A stretch of 64,000 bases of DNA from Patulibacter sp. (GTDB taxonomy: Bacteria > Actinomycetota > Thermoleophilia > Solirubrobacterales > Solirubrobacteraceae): positions 1-64,000 of the forward strand of contig NZ_JAURWA010000136.1 in NCBI RefSeq assembly GCF_030655195.1, given 5' to 3'. The notes below the pieces were generated by a model. That model did no database searches, was not told where the DNA came from, and saw nothing but the letters and a program-made list of their open reading frames with translations. Position 1 is the stretch's first letter. Every line of letters starts with the position of its first letter. Both the position numbers and the translations under genes were made by a program. Positions 20,633-30,040 of the stretch are shown piece after piece.

Positions 20633-21760
20633 GTGCGTGCGCTCCCCCGGTCCCGCCCGGTCCGCCTGGTCCTGGCCGTCGTCCTCGTGCTGGCCGCCGC
20701 CGTGGCCGGCAGCAACGGCTACGTGCTCGGCCGCGGGACCGGGGCGACCGACGACGTGGCGGGCGTCCGCCACGCGCAGACCGCGATCGTCCTCGGTGCG
20801 CTCGTCCAGCCGGACGGGCGGATGAGCGGGATGCTGCGCGACCGCGTCGACCGGGCGGTCGGGCTGTGGCGGGCCGGGAAGGTCGACCGGATCCTCGTCT
20901 CGGGGGACCATCTGCGGTGGGGCTACGACGAGCCGACCACGATGCGGGTCGCGCTGCAGCGGGCCGGCGTCCCGGCCCGGGCGATCTTCACCGACCACGC
21001 CGGCGTCGACACCCGCGCCACGATGGTGCGCGCGCGGGAGGTCTTCGACGTCGACTCCGCGGTCGTCGTCACGCAGGGCTTCCACATGGGCCGCGCCCTC
21101 TACCTGGCCCGGGCCGCCGGGCTGCGGGCCCAGGGCGTGACGAGCGACCTGCACCCCTACGGCGCGCAGGGCCGGCGCAGCACGCTGCGCGAGGTCCTCG
21201 CCCGCGCCAAGAGCGTCGCCGCGCAGGTCACCGGCGCCCGCGTCCTGCTGGGGCCGGAGCACCCGATCACCGGCGACGGTCGCACGACCTGGGGGCCGTC
21301 CGGACCGCCCGTGGCGACCGGTGCCGCCCGGCCGCTCGTCCTCCGGCCGGCCCTCGCCCCGGCCGCGGAGCCGGACGGGCCGGATCCGTCCATCGCCGAC
21401 GGCCGTGCCCAGCGCGCGCTCGACGCCGCCCGCGAGCGCTGGGCGGCCCGCGGCCTGCGGAGCTACCGGATGCGGCCGGCCCTCAGCTGCTTCTGCCCGC
21501 CCGAGGTCCGGGCCCCGCGCACGGTCCAGGTCCGTCGGGGCCGACCGGTCGGTGCCGTGCCCGACGCCCTGCGGCGGTTCGCCACGGTCCCGCGGCTGTT
21601 CGCCCGCGTCCAGGAGGCCATCGATGCGGGCGTCGCGTCCCTGACCGTCTCGTACGCGTCGGGGACCGGTCGGCCGACGTCGCTGAGCGTCGACCGCAGC
21701 AGGGCGATCGCCGACGAGGAGACCGTCGTGACCGTCGACCGGTTCCGGATCGCCCGCTGA
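20633..21760 (+). CDS. SanA/YdcF-like (DUF218) protein fused to a DUF6174-like C-terminal domain
   Basis: TAIVLGALVQPDGRMSGMLRDRVDRAVGLWRAGKVDRILVSGD (DUF218/SanA) followed by ARERWAARGLRSYRMRPALSCFCPPEVR...VTVRRG-type C-terminus. Confidence 0.75.
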   Translation: MRALPRSRPVRLVLAVVLVLAAAVAGSNGYVLGRGTGATDDVAGVRHAQTAIVLGALVQPDGRMSGMLRDRVDRAVGLWRAGKVDRILVSGDHLRWGYDEPTTMRVALQRAGVPARAIFTDHAGVDTRATMVRAREVFDVDSAVVVTQGFHMGRALYLARAAGLRAQGVTSDLHPYGAQGRRSTLREVLARAKSVAAQVTGARVLLGPEHPITGDGRTTWGPSGPPVATGAARPLVLRPALAPAAEPDGPDPSIADGRAQRALDAARERWAARGLRSYRMRPALSCFCPPEVRAPRTVQVRRGRPVGAVPDALRRFATVPRLFARVQEAIDAGVASLTVSYASGTGRPTSLSVDRSRAIADEETVVTVDRFRIAR

Positions 21761-21795
21761 CCGACGCGACGGCCGCCCCGCGCTAGCCTCGGTCG

Positions 21796-22047
21796 ATGGC
21801 GACCCCGTCCGACTCGCGCATCCGCGAGACGATCGACGAGCTCCTCGACGCCCGGCGCGACGGGGCCACGATCTGCCCGTCGGAGGCCGCCCGCGCGCTG
21901 CGGCCCGGCGGCGAGTGGCGCGAACTGATGGACGACGTCCGCCGGGTCGCGGCCGACGAGACCGCGGCGGGCCGCCTCGAGATCCGTCAGGGCGGCGAGC
22001 GCGTGGAGCCGGGCGCGAAGGGCCCGATCCGTCTCGCGCGGCCGTAG
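21796..22047 (+). CDS. DUF3253-like small protein
   Basis: IRETIDELLDARRDGATICPSEAARALRPGGEWRELMDDVRRVAADETAAGRLEI. Confidence 0.75.
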   Translation: MATPSDSRIRETIDELLDARRDGATICPSEAARALRPGGEWRELMDDVRRVAADETAAGRLEIRQGGERVEPGAKGPIRLARP

Positions 22048-22099
22048 GCGGCAGGCCTCCCGCCAGGCACCCCGAGCACCGCCGGAGCTCCCCGCTCGC

Positions 22100-22996
22100 T
22101 CAGTCCGGTGTGTTCGCCCCGAACCGCCGCGCCAGGGCGCGCGACTCGCGGTCCATCCGCGGGATCAGGCGGTGGCCGAGGAGGCCCATGGTCGCCTCCC
22201 CCGCGCGGCTGGTCATCGCCGGGCGGGTCCAGCGGAGCAGCGCGATGCCGCGCGGGACCATCGTCCGTCGACGTCGCGCCGCGATGCCCTCGGCCAGGGC
22301 CGCCGCGGCGGCGGCCGGGGTCGTCGTCGCCCGGAGCGGCCACGGCAGGCGCCGGCGGAGCAGCCGCATGCTCGGCAGCAGCTCGTCGACGTCGCGGACC
22401 AGGTCCGTGTCGACCCACGAGAGGTAGGCGCAGCCGACGGTCGCGCCGGTCGGCCGCAGCTCCTGCGACAGGGCGTCCGCGAACGCCTCCACCCCCGCCT
22501 TGCTCGCGGTGTAGGCCGCCATCCCGGCCGTCGGGCCCAGCGCCGAGGCCGAGGAGACCACGAGCACGTGCCCCCGCGCATCGATCACCGGCTGCACCGC
22601 CGCGCTCACGGTCCGCACGACGCCCTGGAGGTTGACGTCGATGGTGCGCAGCAGGTCCTCCGTCGGCGACCCCGCGACGGTGCCGAGGTTGACGATCCCC
22701 GCGTTGGCGACGACGACGTCGAGGCCGCCGAACCGCTCCACGGTGCCGTCCACCGCGGCGCGCACGGCGTCGAGGTCGCGGACGTCGGCCGAGAACCACG
22801 CGTGCCGATCACCATCCGACCCCTCGAGCTCCGCGCACAGGGCCGCCAGCCGCTCGTCCTCCAGGCCGACGAGCGACACCCGGGCGCCCCGGCCGGCCAG
22901 GTCCCGGGCCAGCGCCGCGCCGATGCCCCGGGCGGCACCGGTGATCAGGACCCGGCGGCCGACGAGGTCCGGGAACGGCGCGGAGCGGGCGGTCAT
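22100..22996 (-). CDS. SDR-family oxidoreductase
   Basis: VLITGAARGIGAALARDLAGRG; NAGIV; YTASKAGVEAFADAL. Confidence 0.92.
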   Translation of the reverse strand: MTARSAPFPDLVGRRVLITGAARGIGAALARDLAGRGARVSLVGLEDERLAALCAELEGSDGDRHAWFSADVRDLDAVRAAVDGTVERFGGLDVVVANAGIVNLGTVAGSPTEDLLRTIDVNLQGVVRTVSAAVQPVIDARGHVLVVSSASALGPTAGMAAYTASKAGVEAFADALSQELRPTGATVGCAYLSWVDTDLVRDVDELLPSMRLLRRRLPWPLRATTTPAAAAAALAEGIAARRRRTMVPRGIALLRWTRPAMTSRAGEATMGLLGHRLIPRMDRESRALARRFGANTPD

Positions 22997-23070
22997 CCCT
23001 GCAGGCTGCCACGGCCGCGGGCACGGCGCCCCGGTGCATCCGACCGCCCCGGCCGCCTCGGACCCTCGGG

Positions 23071-23760
23071 ATGCGCGACACGTCCTTCGAGCTCGTCGAC
23101 GACTCCGGCGCGGTCCGCGCGCGCCTGGGGGTGACGCCCGACGGCGGGGTCGCCCTGGACCTCGCCGACGGCGACGGCCGCATCCGGGTGACCGTCGGCG
23201 TCGAGCCCGCGGGGTCCGCCTCGATCAAGGTCGCCGACCGCGAGGGCACCTTCCGCGCGGCGCTCGGCACGTGGATCGACGGGTCGTCGTCGGTCGAGCT
23301 CTTCGACGCAGGGCGCAACCACCGCATCAGCCTCGGCGAGGGCGGCGGTCGGCCGACCGGCCTGTCGGTCTGGGACGGGGCGGGGAAGCTGCGGGCGCTC
23401 CTGGCCGAGGGGCCGCACCCCGACCGCGAGGCCAGCGCGGAGTTCTGGGACCGCGACGGCCACTACCGGGCCGGTGTCGGGGTGTGGCCCGACGGCGGGA
23501 CGGGCGTCGAGCTGCTCGACGAGCAGGGCACGCTGCGCGGCCGCGTCGGGCAGCGGCCGGACCCGCCGCGGGCCCCGTCGACCGTCGAGCTCTACGGCGC
23601 CGACGGCGCGTTCCGCGTCGCGGCGGGCGAGTACCCCGACGGCGCCGGGCGGATCAACCTCTGGGACGGCGAGGGCCGGTCGATGGCGGGCCCGCTGCTG
23701 GAACCGTCCGCCGAGGAGGCCGCGCCGGACGCCGGTGACGCCCCGCCCGCGGGCGCCTGA
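23071..23760 (+). CDS. Tandem-repeat protein with about nine ~24-aa D-x-x-G-x-x-R repeats
   Basis: Repeats such as TSFELVDDSGAVRARLGVTPDGG / SIKVADREGTFRAALGTWIDGSS / SAEFWDRDGHYRAGVGVWPDGGT. Confidence 0.7.
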   Translation: MRDTSFELVDDSGAVRARLGVTPDGGVALDLADGDGRIRVTVGVEPAGSASIKVADREGTFRAALGTWIDGSSSVELFDAGRNHRISLGEGGGRPTGLSVWDGAGKLRALLAEGPHPDREASAEFWDRDGHYRAGVGVWPDGGTGVELLDEQGTLRGRVGQRPDPPRAPSTVELYGADGAFRVAAGEYPDGAGRINLWDGEGRSMAGPLLEPSAEEAAPDAGDAPPAGA

Positions 23761-23780
23761 GGCCGCCGCGTGGCCGGCGG

Positions 23781-24119
23781 TCAGGTCAGGTCGTCCACCG
23801 GTTCGACCGCGACCGACAGGAGCTCCTTGGCGACCTTCGCCGGCTCCGGGACGACGAAGAGGTGGGTGGTGCCGCGGCCGACGTCGAGGGCCAGCCGCGG
23901 ACGCAGGCCGCCGGAGAACGCGTCGAGGACGCTGAGCGGGGACGCGCGGAAGCCCGTGACGTCGGCCAGCGGGACCTCCCAGTCCTCCGCGTGCAGCCGG
24001 CGCTCGAGGGCGCTGGGCCGGAAGTGCAGGGTCTCGCCCTCGACGACCAGCTCCCCGCCGACGGCCTTGAAGCGTCCCGTCACGCGGCTGACCTTCTTCT
24101 TCCACCGCTCCCGAGGCAC
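23781..24119 (-). CDS. Small protein with possible PH/GRAM-like domain
   Basis: VSRVTGRFKAVGGELVVEGETLHFRPSALERRLHAEDWEVPLADVTGFRAS; GTG start near 24119. Confidence 0.55.
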   Translation of the reverse strand: MPRERWKKKVSRVTGRFKAVGGELVVEGETLHFRPSALERRLHAEDWEVPLADVTGFRASPLSVLDAFSGGLRPRLALDVGRGTTHLFVVPEPAKVAKELLSVAVEPVDDLT

Positions 24120-24228
24120 GACCGGGGTTCTACCAGCCGATCGCCCCGGCCTCCGCCCCGGGCGCCCTGCCGCTCGTGGTGGACGCCAGCGTGCCGCACC
24201 GCCGCTCGTCCCGGAACCCCGCCGGGCC

Positions 24229-24660
24229 TCAGCCGCGCAGCTCCGCGGCCGGCAGGTCGTCCGGGTTGGGCACGTCGGCGACGCCGCGGGGCTCGCCGTC
24301 CCAGGTCGCGAACGCCTGGGCGTCGCGCGGCTCGTGGTCCTCGCCGGAGCCGCCGAGGGCGAGGAACGAGACACGCTCCGGGCCGCGGTTGATCATCTGC
24401 CGCCGGACCTCGGGCGCGATCCGCACGAGCTCGTCGGGCCCGAAGTCCTGCTCCCCGTCCTCGAAGGCGATCGTCAGGCGCCCGGAGAGGACGACGAAGA
24501 CCTCCTCCTGACGCTCGTGCCGGTGGATCCGCATCCGCTGTCCGGGCTCGAGGACCATCTGGTTGATCCCGAAGCTCGTGACGCCGAGCGGCTTGCGCAG
24601 CCGGACGAACCGCTCGGGCGCGGTCTCCTGCAGCTTGGCGGAGGTGAAGTGGTCGGCCAT
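24229..24660 (-). CDS. Cupin-domain protein
   Basis: MVLEPGQRMRIHRHERQEEVFVVLSGRLTIAFEDGEQDFGPDELVRIAPEVRRQMINRG. Confidence 0.88.
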   Translation of the reverse strand: MADHFTSAKLQETAPERFVRLRKPLGVTSFGINQMVLEPGQRMRIHRHERQEEVFVVLSGRLTIAFEDGEQDFGPDELVRIAPEVRRQMINRGPERVSFLALGGSGEDHEPRDAQAFATWDGEPRGVADVPNPDDLPAAELRG

Positions 24661-24715
24661 GCCCCGACCCTAACGGCCCCGCCCCGCCCGACCGGACCGG
24701 GCGGCGACCGCCCCG

Positions 24716-26605
24716 CTACTCGGTCTCGCCCTGCTGCTCGTTCTCGTAGCGCGTGGTCTGGGCCTGCGAGTCGGTGCGGCCGTCGCCGTAGCGGACGGTG
24801 CGGGTGACGGTGATCTGGAAGTCGCCGCCGTCGGCCTTCTCGCGATCGCCGGCCTTCGCGGTGACGCGCCGGCCGCCGTTGTCGCCGTAGAGGGTGACGG
24901 TCACGCCGGCGTCGTCGTAGCTCGTCCGGACGAGCACCGGGACCTCGGTGTCGTTCGTCCAGCGCATGTCGATGTCGGGGAAGTTCAGCGTCGACTCGCG
25001 GCCCGGCGGATAGCGGTCGATGTAGAGGCTGTGGGCGCGGTGCGCGTCGATCTGCAGGCCGGCGAAGTAGGCCGCGTTGTACATCGTGGTGGAGAACTGC
25101 GACACGCCGCCGCCGACGGAGGGCTCGATGCGGTTGTTCGCGATGAACGGTGCCTCGACGTAGCCCTTGGCCTTCGTCCGCTCGCCGGTGATGCCGTTGA
25201 GCGAGAACTGCTGGCCCGGGGCGATCAGCGTGCCGTCGACCGTCCGCGCCATCTGCCGGATGTTCGTGACGCGCGGCTGCCCGGGGACGTAGGGCGTCGT
25301 GAACGTGCCGATGACGGAGTCGATCCTGCGGGCGGTGGCCGAGGTCACCTTGGGCTGCACCGCCACGCGGGGGACGGAGACGGAGTGCTTCCCGGCCGCG
25401 ACCGCGGACTCGATGCGGGAGGCCAGGCGGTCTCGACGCACCTCGCGGCCGACGCGGCCGGCCTTCACCGTCACCGACGCGCTCCTCGGCCGCCAGGTGA
25501 CGTCGCCCTTGTCGGTCAGGCTCGCGGACGTCGCGGGTGCGCTCACCGTGGCGTTGCGCGGCAGCTTGCGGCCGCGCTTCTCGACGCGGTCCAGCAGAGC
25601 GCTCAGCGCCTCCCCGCCGGCGCCGAGCTCGGCACGGCGTCCGCCCTGCCGGCTCTCGAGCGCGAGGATCGCGGCGGTCTGCGCCGTGGTGAGCGTCAGC
25701 GGGCTGCCGGCCCCGGTCAGGCGCAGCGGCTGGCGCAGGTAGTCCTCCGCCTCGCTGGCGATCTCCTGCAGCTGCGACTCGGGTGCCGCGTCGACCGACC
25801 GCAGGGGCACGTCGAACGTGGTGCCGTCCCCCTCGCGCAGCTCGCGGCGCACGCGGGCGACGAGCGCGGACATGTCGACCGCGCGTCCCGCCCGCGGCTT
25901 CGTGGTCGAGACCTGGAGCGTCTCGGGATCGACCTTCAGGGCTCCGGCGTAGGCGCCACGGGCGACCTTGCGCGCCACCGGCGCGAGGGCCTTCCGCGCC
26001 TTGGCCTCGTCGAACGAGGAGCGGACCGGCACCGTCCGGGCCGAGACGTAGCCGCGCAGCGGGCCCACGAGGGCGTTCAGGGTGCCGTCGCGGCCGGCGG
26101 CGACCGCGGCGCGCGCGATCCCCTGCAGGTCGACCGCGTAGCCCAGGTCGGCGGCCTTGATCGTCACGACGTCCCCGGCGGCCCGCAGACGCAGCGTGCG
26201 CTGGTCCCCGACGACCGGACGCAGGCGCGAGGCGATCCGCGTGGTCGTGATGCCGCCGACGTCGACGCCCGCCACGCGGGTCCCGGGCAGGGCCTCGCCG
26301 TCGTGACCGGCGCGGACCACGAGCGAGGCGACGACGAGGACGAGCACGAGCGCGAGCACGACGATCGCGGCCAGGGGTGCGCCGCGGAGACGGCCGCCGC
26401 CGGAGGGCGCCGGTCCGGCCGGGCGGCCCGTCGGCGTGCGCGGCGGACCGGCCGACCCCGTGGGCGCGGCGCGCCGTCCGGCGGCGCCGCCGGACGACCG
26501 CGGGCCACGGGAGCGGGATCCCTCGACGGAGCGGGGGTTCTGGGCGCCTTCGGCACCGCCCTTCGGGGTCGGGCGCGGCGGCCGGGGGCGGCGGGGCTCG
26601 GGCAT
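24716..26605 (-). CDS. VanW-family protein with N-terminal TM and peptidoglycan-binding-like repeats
   Basis: TFTTPYVPGQPRVTNIRQMARTVDGTLIAPGQQFSLNGITGERTKAKGYVEAPFI...GGGVSQFSTTMYNAAYFAGLQI VanW signature; start from MPEPRRPRPP. Confidence 0.88.
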   Translation of the reverse strand: MPEPRRPRPPRPTPKGGAEGAQNPRSVEGSRSRGPRSSGGAAGRRAAPTGSAGPPRTPTGRPAGPAPSGGGRLRGAPLAAIVVLALVLVLVVASLVVRAGHDGEALPGTRVAGVDVGGITTTRIASRLRPVVGDQRTLRLRAAGDVVTIKAADLGYAVDLQGIARAAVAAGRDGTLNALVGPLRGYVSARTVPVRSSFDEAKARKALAPVARKVARGAYAGALKVDPETLQVSTTKPRAGRAVDMSALVARVRRELREGDGTTFDVPLRSVDAAPESQLQEIASEAEDYLRQPLRLTGAGSPLTLTTAQTAAILALESRQGGRRAELGAGGEALSALLDRVEKRGRKLPRNATVSAPATSASLTDKGDVTWRPRSASVTVKAGRVGREVRRDRLASRIESAVAAGKHSVSVPRVAVQPKVTSATARRIDSVIGTFTTPYVPGQPRVTNIRQMARTVDGTLIAPGQQFSLNGITGERTKAKGYVEAPFIANNRIEPSVGGGVSQFSTTMYNAAYFAGLQIDAHRAHSLYIDRYPPGRESTLNFPDIDMRWTNDTEVPVLVRTSYDDAGVTVTLYGDNGGRRVTAKAGDREKADGGDFQITVTRTVRYGDGRTDSQAQTTRYENEQQGETE

Positions 26606-26758
26606 CGGCAGCGATCGACGGTAGCCCCCGTGCCGAAGAGACGCGCCGCCGCCGGGACCCCTGCACGTCGTCTTGCGCGGACGTACCCCGTCCGCAACGC
26701 GACGGGCGCTTCCCAGCCTGGTCACGCGGCCATGACCGGCGTCACATACGATGGTTGC

Positions 26759-27574
26759 ATGGTTTCTACACCTTCTTCGTCGACCTCCAGCCCCTCCCCC
26801 GCCCCCTGGCTCTGGGACGACGGCGACTACGCCGTCACGGCACGGGACCTCCACCGCCTGTCGGTCGAAGCGGTCCGACGGGCCGGACCGCAGTCTGGGC
26901 AGCCGGTGCTAGACCTGGGCACCGGCACCGGCAACGCGGCGCTCCTCGCCGCCCGGACGGGCGCCCGGGTGACGGGCGTCGACCTGGCGGACCGCCTGCT
27001 GGAGGAGGCGCGCGGCCGCGCCGCCGACGCCGGCCTGGCGATCGACTTCGTCCACGGCGACCTCCACGCGCTGCCGTTCGCCGACGGGAGCTTCGACGTC
27101 GCGCTGTCGGTCTCGGCCGCGGTCCTCGTCCCCGGCGCCCGGCAGACCGCGCACGAGCTGGTCCGGGTCCTGCGCCCCGGCGGCCACGCCGTGGTCGTCG
27201 GCTGGCACGAGGACTCGATCCTCGGCCGCCTGTCGACGCACTTCCCGGTCGTCTCCCCCGAACTGATCGCGGAGGACCCTGGCTGGTACTCCCCCGACCG
27301 CGTCGAGCGGCTCTTCGCGCCCCACCCGGTGACGGTCGCCGTGGAGGAGATCCCGTTCGGCTTCGAGGCCGCCGGCGAGGACGAGCTCGTCGCACGGATG
27401 ACCGGGACGCACCCCGTCCTGGTCGACGCGCGGGCGCGGCTGGACGACGACGCCTGGGACGCGGTCGCCGACGGCCTGCGGGCCACGATCCACGAGCACG
27501 CACGACCCACCGACGACGGCGGTGTGCGCCTGCCGGCCCGCTGCCTCGTCGTCGAGATCCTCAAGGACGCCTGA
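26759..27574 (+). CDS. Class I SAM-dependent methyltransferase
   Basis: VLDLGTGTGNAALLAARTGARVTGVDLADRLLEEAR. Confidence 0.9.
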   Translation: MVSTPSSSTSSPSPAPWLWDDGDYAVTARDLHRLSVEAVRRAGPQSGQPVLDLGTGTGNAALLAARTGARVTGVDLADRLLEEARGRAADAGLAIDFVHGDLHALPFADGSFDVALSVSAAVLVPGARQTAHELVRVLRPGGHAVVVGWHEDSILGRLSTHFPVVSPELIAEDPGWYSPDRVERLFAPHPVTVAVEEIPFGFEAAGEDELVARMTGTHPVLVDARARLDDDAWDAVADGLRATIHEHARPTDDGGVRLPARCLVVEILKDA

Positions 27575-27643
27575 GCGGTCGCGCGGCGCCCCGGGACGCC
27601 CGGCGGCGGGACCCGCGGCCGGCCGGCCGGGCGCCCCGCCCCC

Positions 27644-28777
27644 TCAGGTCGCGGGGACGTCCGCCGGCCGCGGGACGGCGGCCGCGGCGACGGCGCGGTC
27701 GATGAACGCCAGCTTCTCGACCACCGGCGGCGACAGCACGAACGGATAGAGGTCCTGGCTGCCGAGGCTGCGGTTCAGCGCGTTCAGCGCGTAGGAGACC
27801 GGCAGCCACTGCTCCAGCGCCTCGGGGAAGCGTCCGACGACCGGTGCCTCGACGCGTCCGGCGAAGGTGCCGCTGGGGTCCGTCACGTGCTCCGGGCCGG
27901 CGACGGAGACCCGGTAGGACGCCGCGGTCTGCAGCGCGTCCCACAGGTGCAGGTAGTGGGCCCAGGTCTCGGCCCAGTCCTCCATCGGGTGCATCGTCGC
28001 GTAGGCGCTGATGTGCCGGTCCTCCCAGTCGTCGGGTGCACCCTCGGCGTAGTGGCGGTCCAGCGCGGCGCCGTAGTCCTCGGTGTCGTCGCCGAACAGC
28101 CCGCGCGCCTCGGCCAGGCGCGCCTCGTCGCCGGCGTCCGCGACCAGGACGGTCCAGTAGTAGTGGCCGACCTCGTGGCGCAGGTGCCCGAGCATCGTGC
28201 GGTAGGGCTCGGCGAGCTGCTCGCGCATCTTCACGCGATGGACGTCGTCCTCCTCGGCCAGGTCGATCGTCACGACGCCGTCGGCGTGCCCGGTGGTGAC
28301 GGGCGCCACGGCGCTCGACAGCAGGTCGAAGATCAGCCCGCCCGGCTCTTCCTGGCCGTCGGCGATCGGTAGCCCGAGCTCGAGCAGCTCGAAGTGCAGG
28401 CGCCGCTTCTGCCGCTCGGCACCGGCGAGGCGCTCGAGACCCTCGGTGTCGCTGTCCGCCGGGCGGGTGCGGGTCAGCGCGCAGCTCGCGCACAGGGCCT
28501 CGCGGGGCGCGCCCGCGTTCGGGTCGGGGCCGTCGACCGGGACGGCGGGCGCCGTCGGCGGGGCGAGCCAGTTGCAGTGGATCAGCGTCGCGTTGGCGCA
28601 CCGGTCGCGTCCCTCGACGGCCTGGGTGGCCGCGTCGGCGACGGCGACGGTGCCGAAGTCCAGGGCGACGAGGCCGCGGGTGGCCGGGTCGAACGCCATC
28701 GCCGCACCGCAGTGCAGGCACCGGTCGCTCTCGAAGGTCACCAGGCGTGAGCAGACGGGGCAGGAGAAGGCGCGCAT
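27644..28777 (-). CDS. Putative zinc-binding metallopeptidase with N-terminal zinc ribbon
   Basis: CPVCSRLVTFESDRCLHCGAAMAF zinc ribbon and HLRHEVGHYYW (HExxH). Confidence 0.83.
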   Translation of the reverse strand: MRAFSCPVCSRLVTFESDRCLHCGAAMAFDPATRGLVALDFGTVAVADAATQAVEGRDRCANATLIHCNWLAPPTAPAVPVDGPDPNAGAPREALCASCALTRTRPADSDTEGLERLAGAERQKRRLHFELLELGLPIADGQEEPGGLIFDLLSSAVAPVTTGHADGVVTIDLAEEDDVHRVKMREQLAEPYRTMLGHLRHEVGHYYWTVLVADAGDEARLAEARGLFGDDTEDYGAALDRHYAEGAPDDWEDRHISAYATMHPMEDWAETWAHYLHLWDALQTAASYRVSVAGPEHVTDPSGTFAGRVEAPVVGRFPEALEQWLPVSYALNALNRSLGSQDLYPFVLSPPVVEKLAFIDRAVAAAAVPRPADVPAT

Positions 28778-28941
28778 CGACCGGTCACTGTGCCCGATCG
28801 CCCGACGGGGCAACCCGGCGGCGGCGGACGACGGACGGATCGCGCCCGGTCGCACACCGACCCGGGGCGGGGCCGGCGTGCTGCCCGGTCACGGACCGCG
28901 GCCCGGCGGGTGCGTGCGCACCCCCGGGCCGCCGGCGCGGA

Positions 28942-29817
28942 TCAGGAGGTGGCGCCCTCGTCCTTGGGCGCCTCCTGGCGGTCCTCGTCGTTGGACTCGC
29001 CCGGCTTGGGGTCCGCGCGGACGACGGTCTCGCAGGAGCCGTTCGGGGCCGCCGCCGTCGCGTCCACGATCTGGTCGGCGTTGTCGAGATCGGCGCGGTC
29101 CTTGCCCTCGCCGCACGTGATCCGGTCGACCTCGCCGTCGCGGGTGCGGACGCGGTCGTTCCCGGCGCCCGCGTTGATGGTGTCGCCGACCTGGTCGACG
29201 GCGCCGCCCGGGCCGGGGGTCACGTCGGCCTTGGCGAGCGCCCAGAGGCGGTCGCTGCCGGCGCCGCCCTCGATCGTGTCGACGCCGCGGTTGGCGTAGA
29301 TCGTGTCGTTGCCGGCACCGCCGTCGAGGGCGTCGTCGCCGCGGCCGCCCGCGATGCGGTCCGCGCCGCGCTCGCCGAACGCCTTGTCGTTGCCGGTGCT
29401 GCCCGAGAGGCGGTCGTGCGAGTCGCCGCCGTAGAGCGTGTCGTTCCCGGCGCCGCCGATGAGACGGTCGTAGGACGTGCGGTCGCCGGTGTCGTTCGCG
29501 TCGCCGCGCAGGACGTCGTCGCCGGACTGGCCGTTCAGGAAGTCGTTGCCGCTCTCGCCGAACAGGCTGTCGTTGCCGGAGCCGCCGAAGATGCGGTCGT
29601 AGCCGGCGCCGCCCCGGAGGGTGTCGACGCCGCCGAAGCCGAAGATCCGGTCGTTGCCGCCGCGACCGTCGATGGCGTCCGCCACGCCGGTGCCGCGGAG
29701 CAGCTCGCCGCGGTCGGTGCCGTTCGTGTTCGCGGCGGAGGCGGCGGTCGGGGCGAGGGCGAGGGCGCAGGCGGCCAGGAGGGTGGCGCGGCGGGCGGTG
29801 GTGCGGTGGAGCTTCAT
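28942..29817 (-). CDS. Secreted RTX-like (hemolysin-type Ca2+-binding repeat) protein
   Basis: Signal peptide then [53 protein letters not shown] nonapeptide repeats. Confidence 0.88.
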   Translation of the reverse strand: [291 protein letters not shown]

Positions 29818-29893
29818 GGGTCGGGTCCTCGTGCGTCGGGGGCTGGGGTGGTGGGAGGGTTATCGCCGCCCCGGCCCTCGCCGTGGGGCATCT

Positions 29894-29963
29894 CTCACCG
29901 GCGCCTCACGCTCCATGAGGGCTCCGTGAGGGCACCCCGTCCGATCGTGAGAGGGCCGTGAGG
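29894..29963. promoter_or_regulatory. 11-bp-phased CTCAC/GTGAG half-site array in divergent promoter region
   Basis: CTCAC at 29894 and 29905; ATGAGG 29915; GTGAGG 29926; GTGAGA 29947; GTGAGG 29958. Confidence 0.6.
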
Positions 29964-30040
29964 AACCCGCCTCCCGGCGTCGTTCCCCGTGCAACGATGC
30001 GGGTCGTCCCGCGATCCGCCCGCGCCCCCTGGACCCTTCG

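Noticed and set aside
24716-26605. VanW protein as evidence of vancomycin resistance
   Set aside because: VanW-domain proteins are widespread; no vanHAX or vanRS neighbours here.
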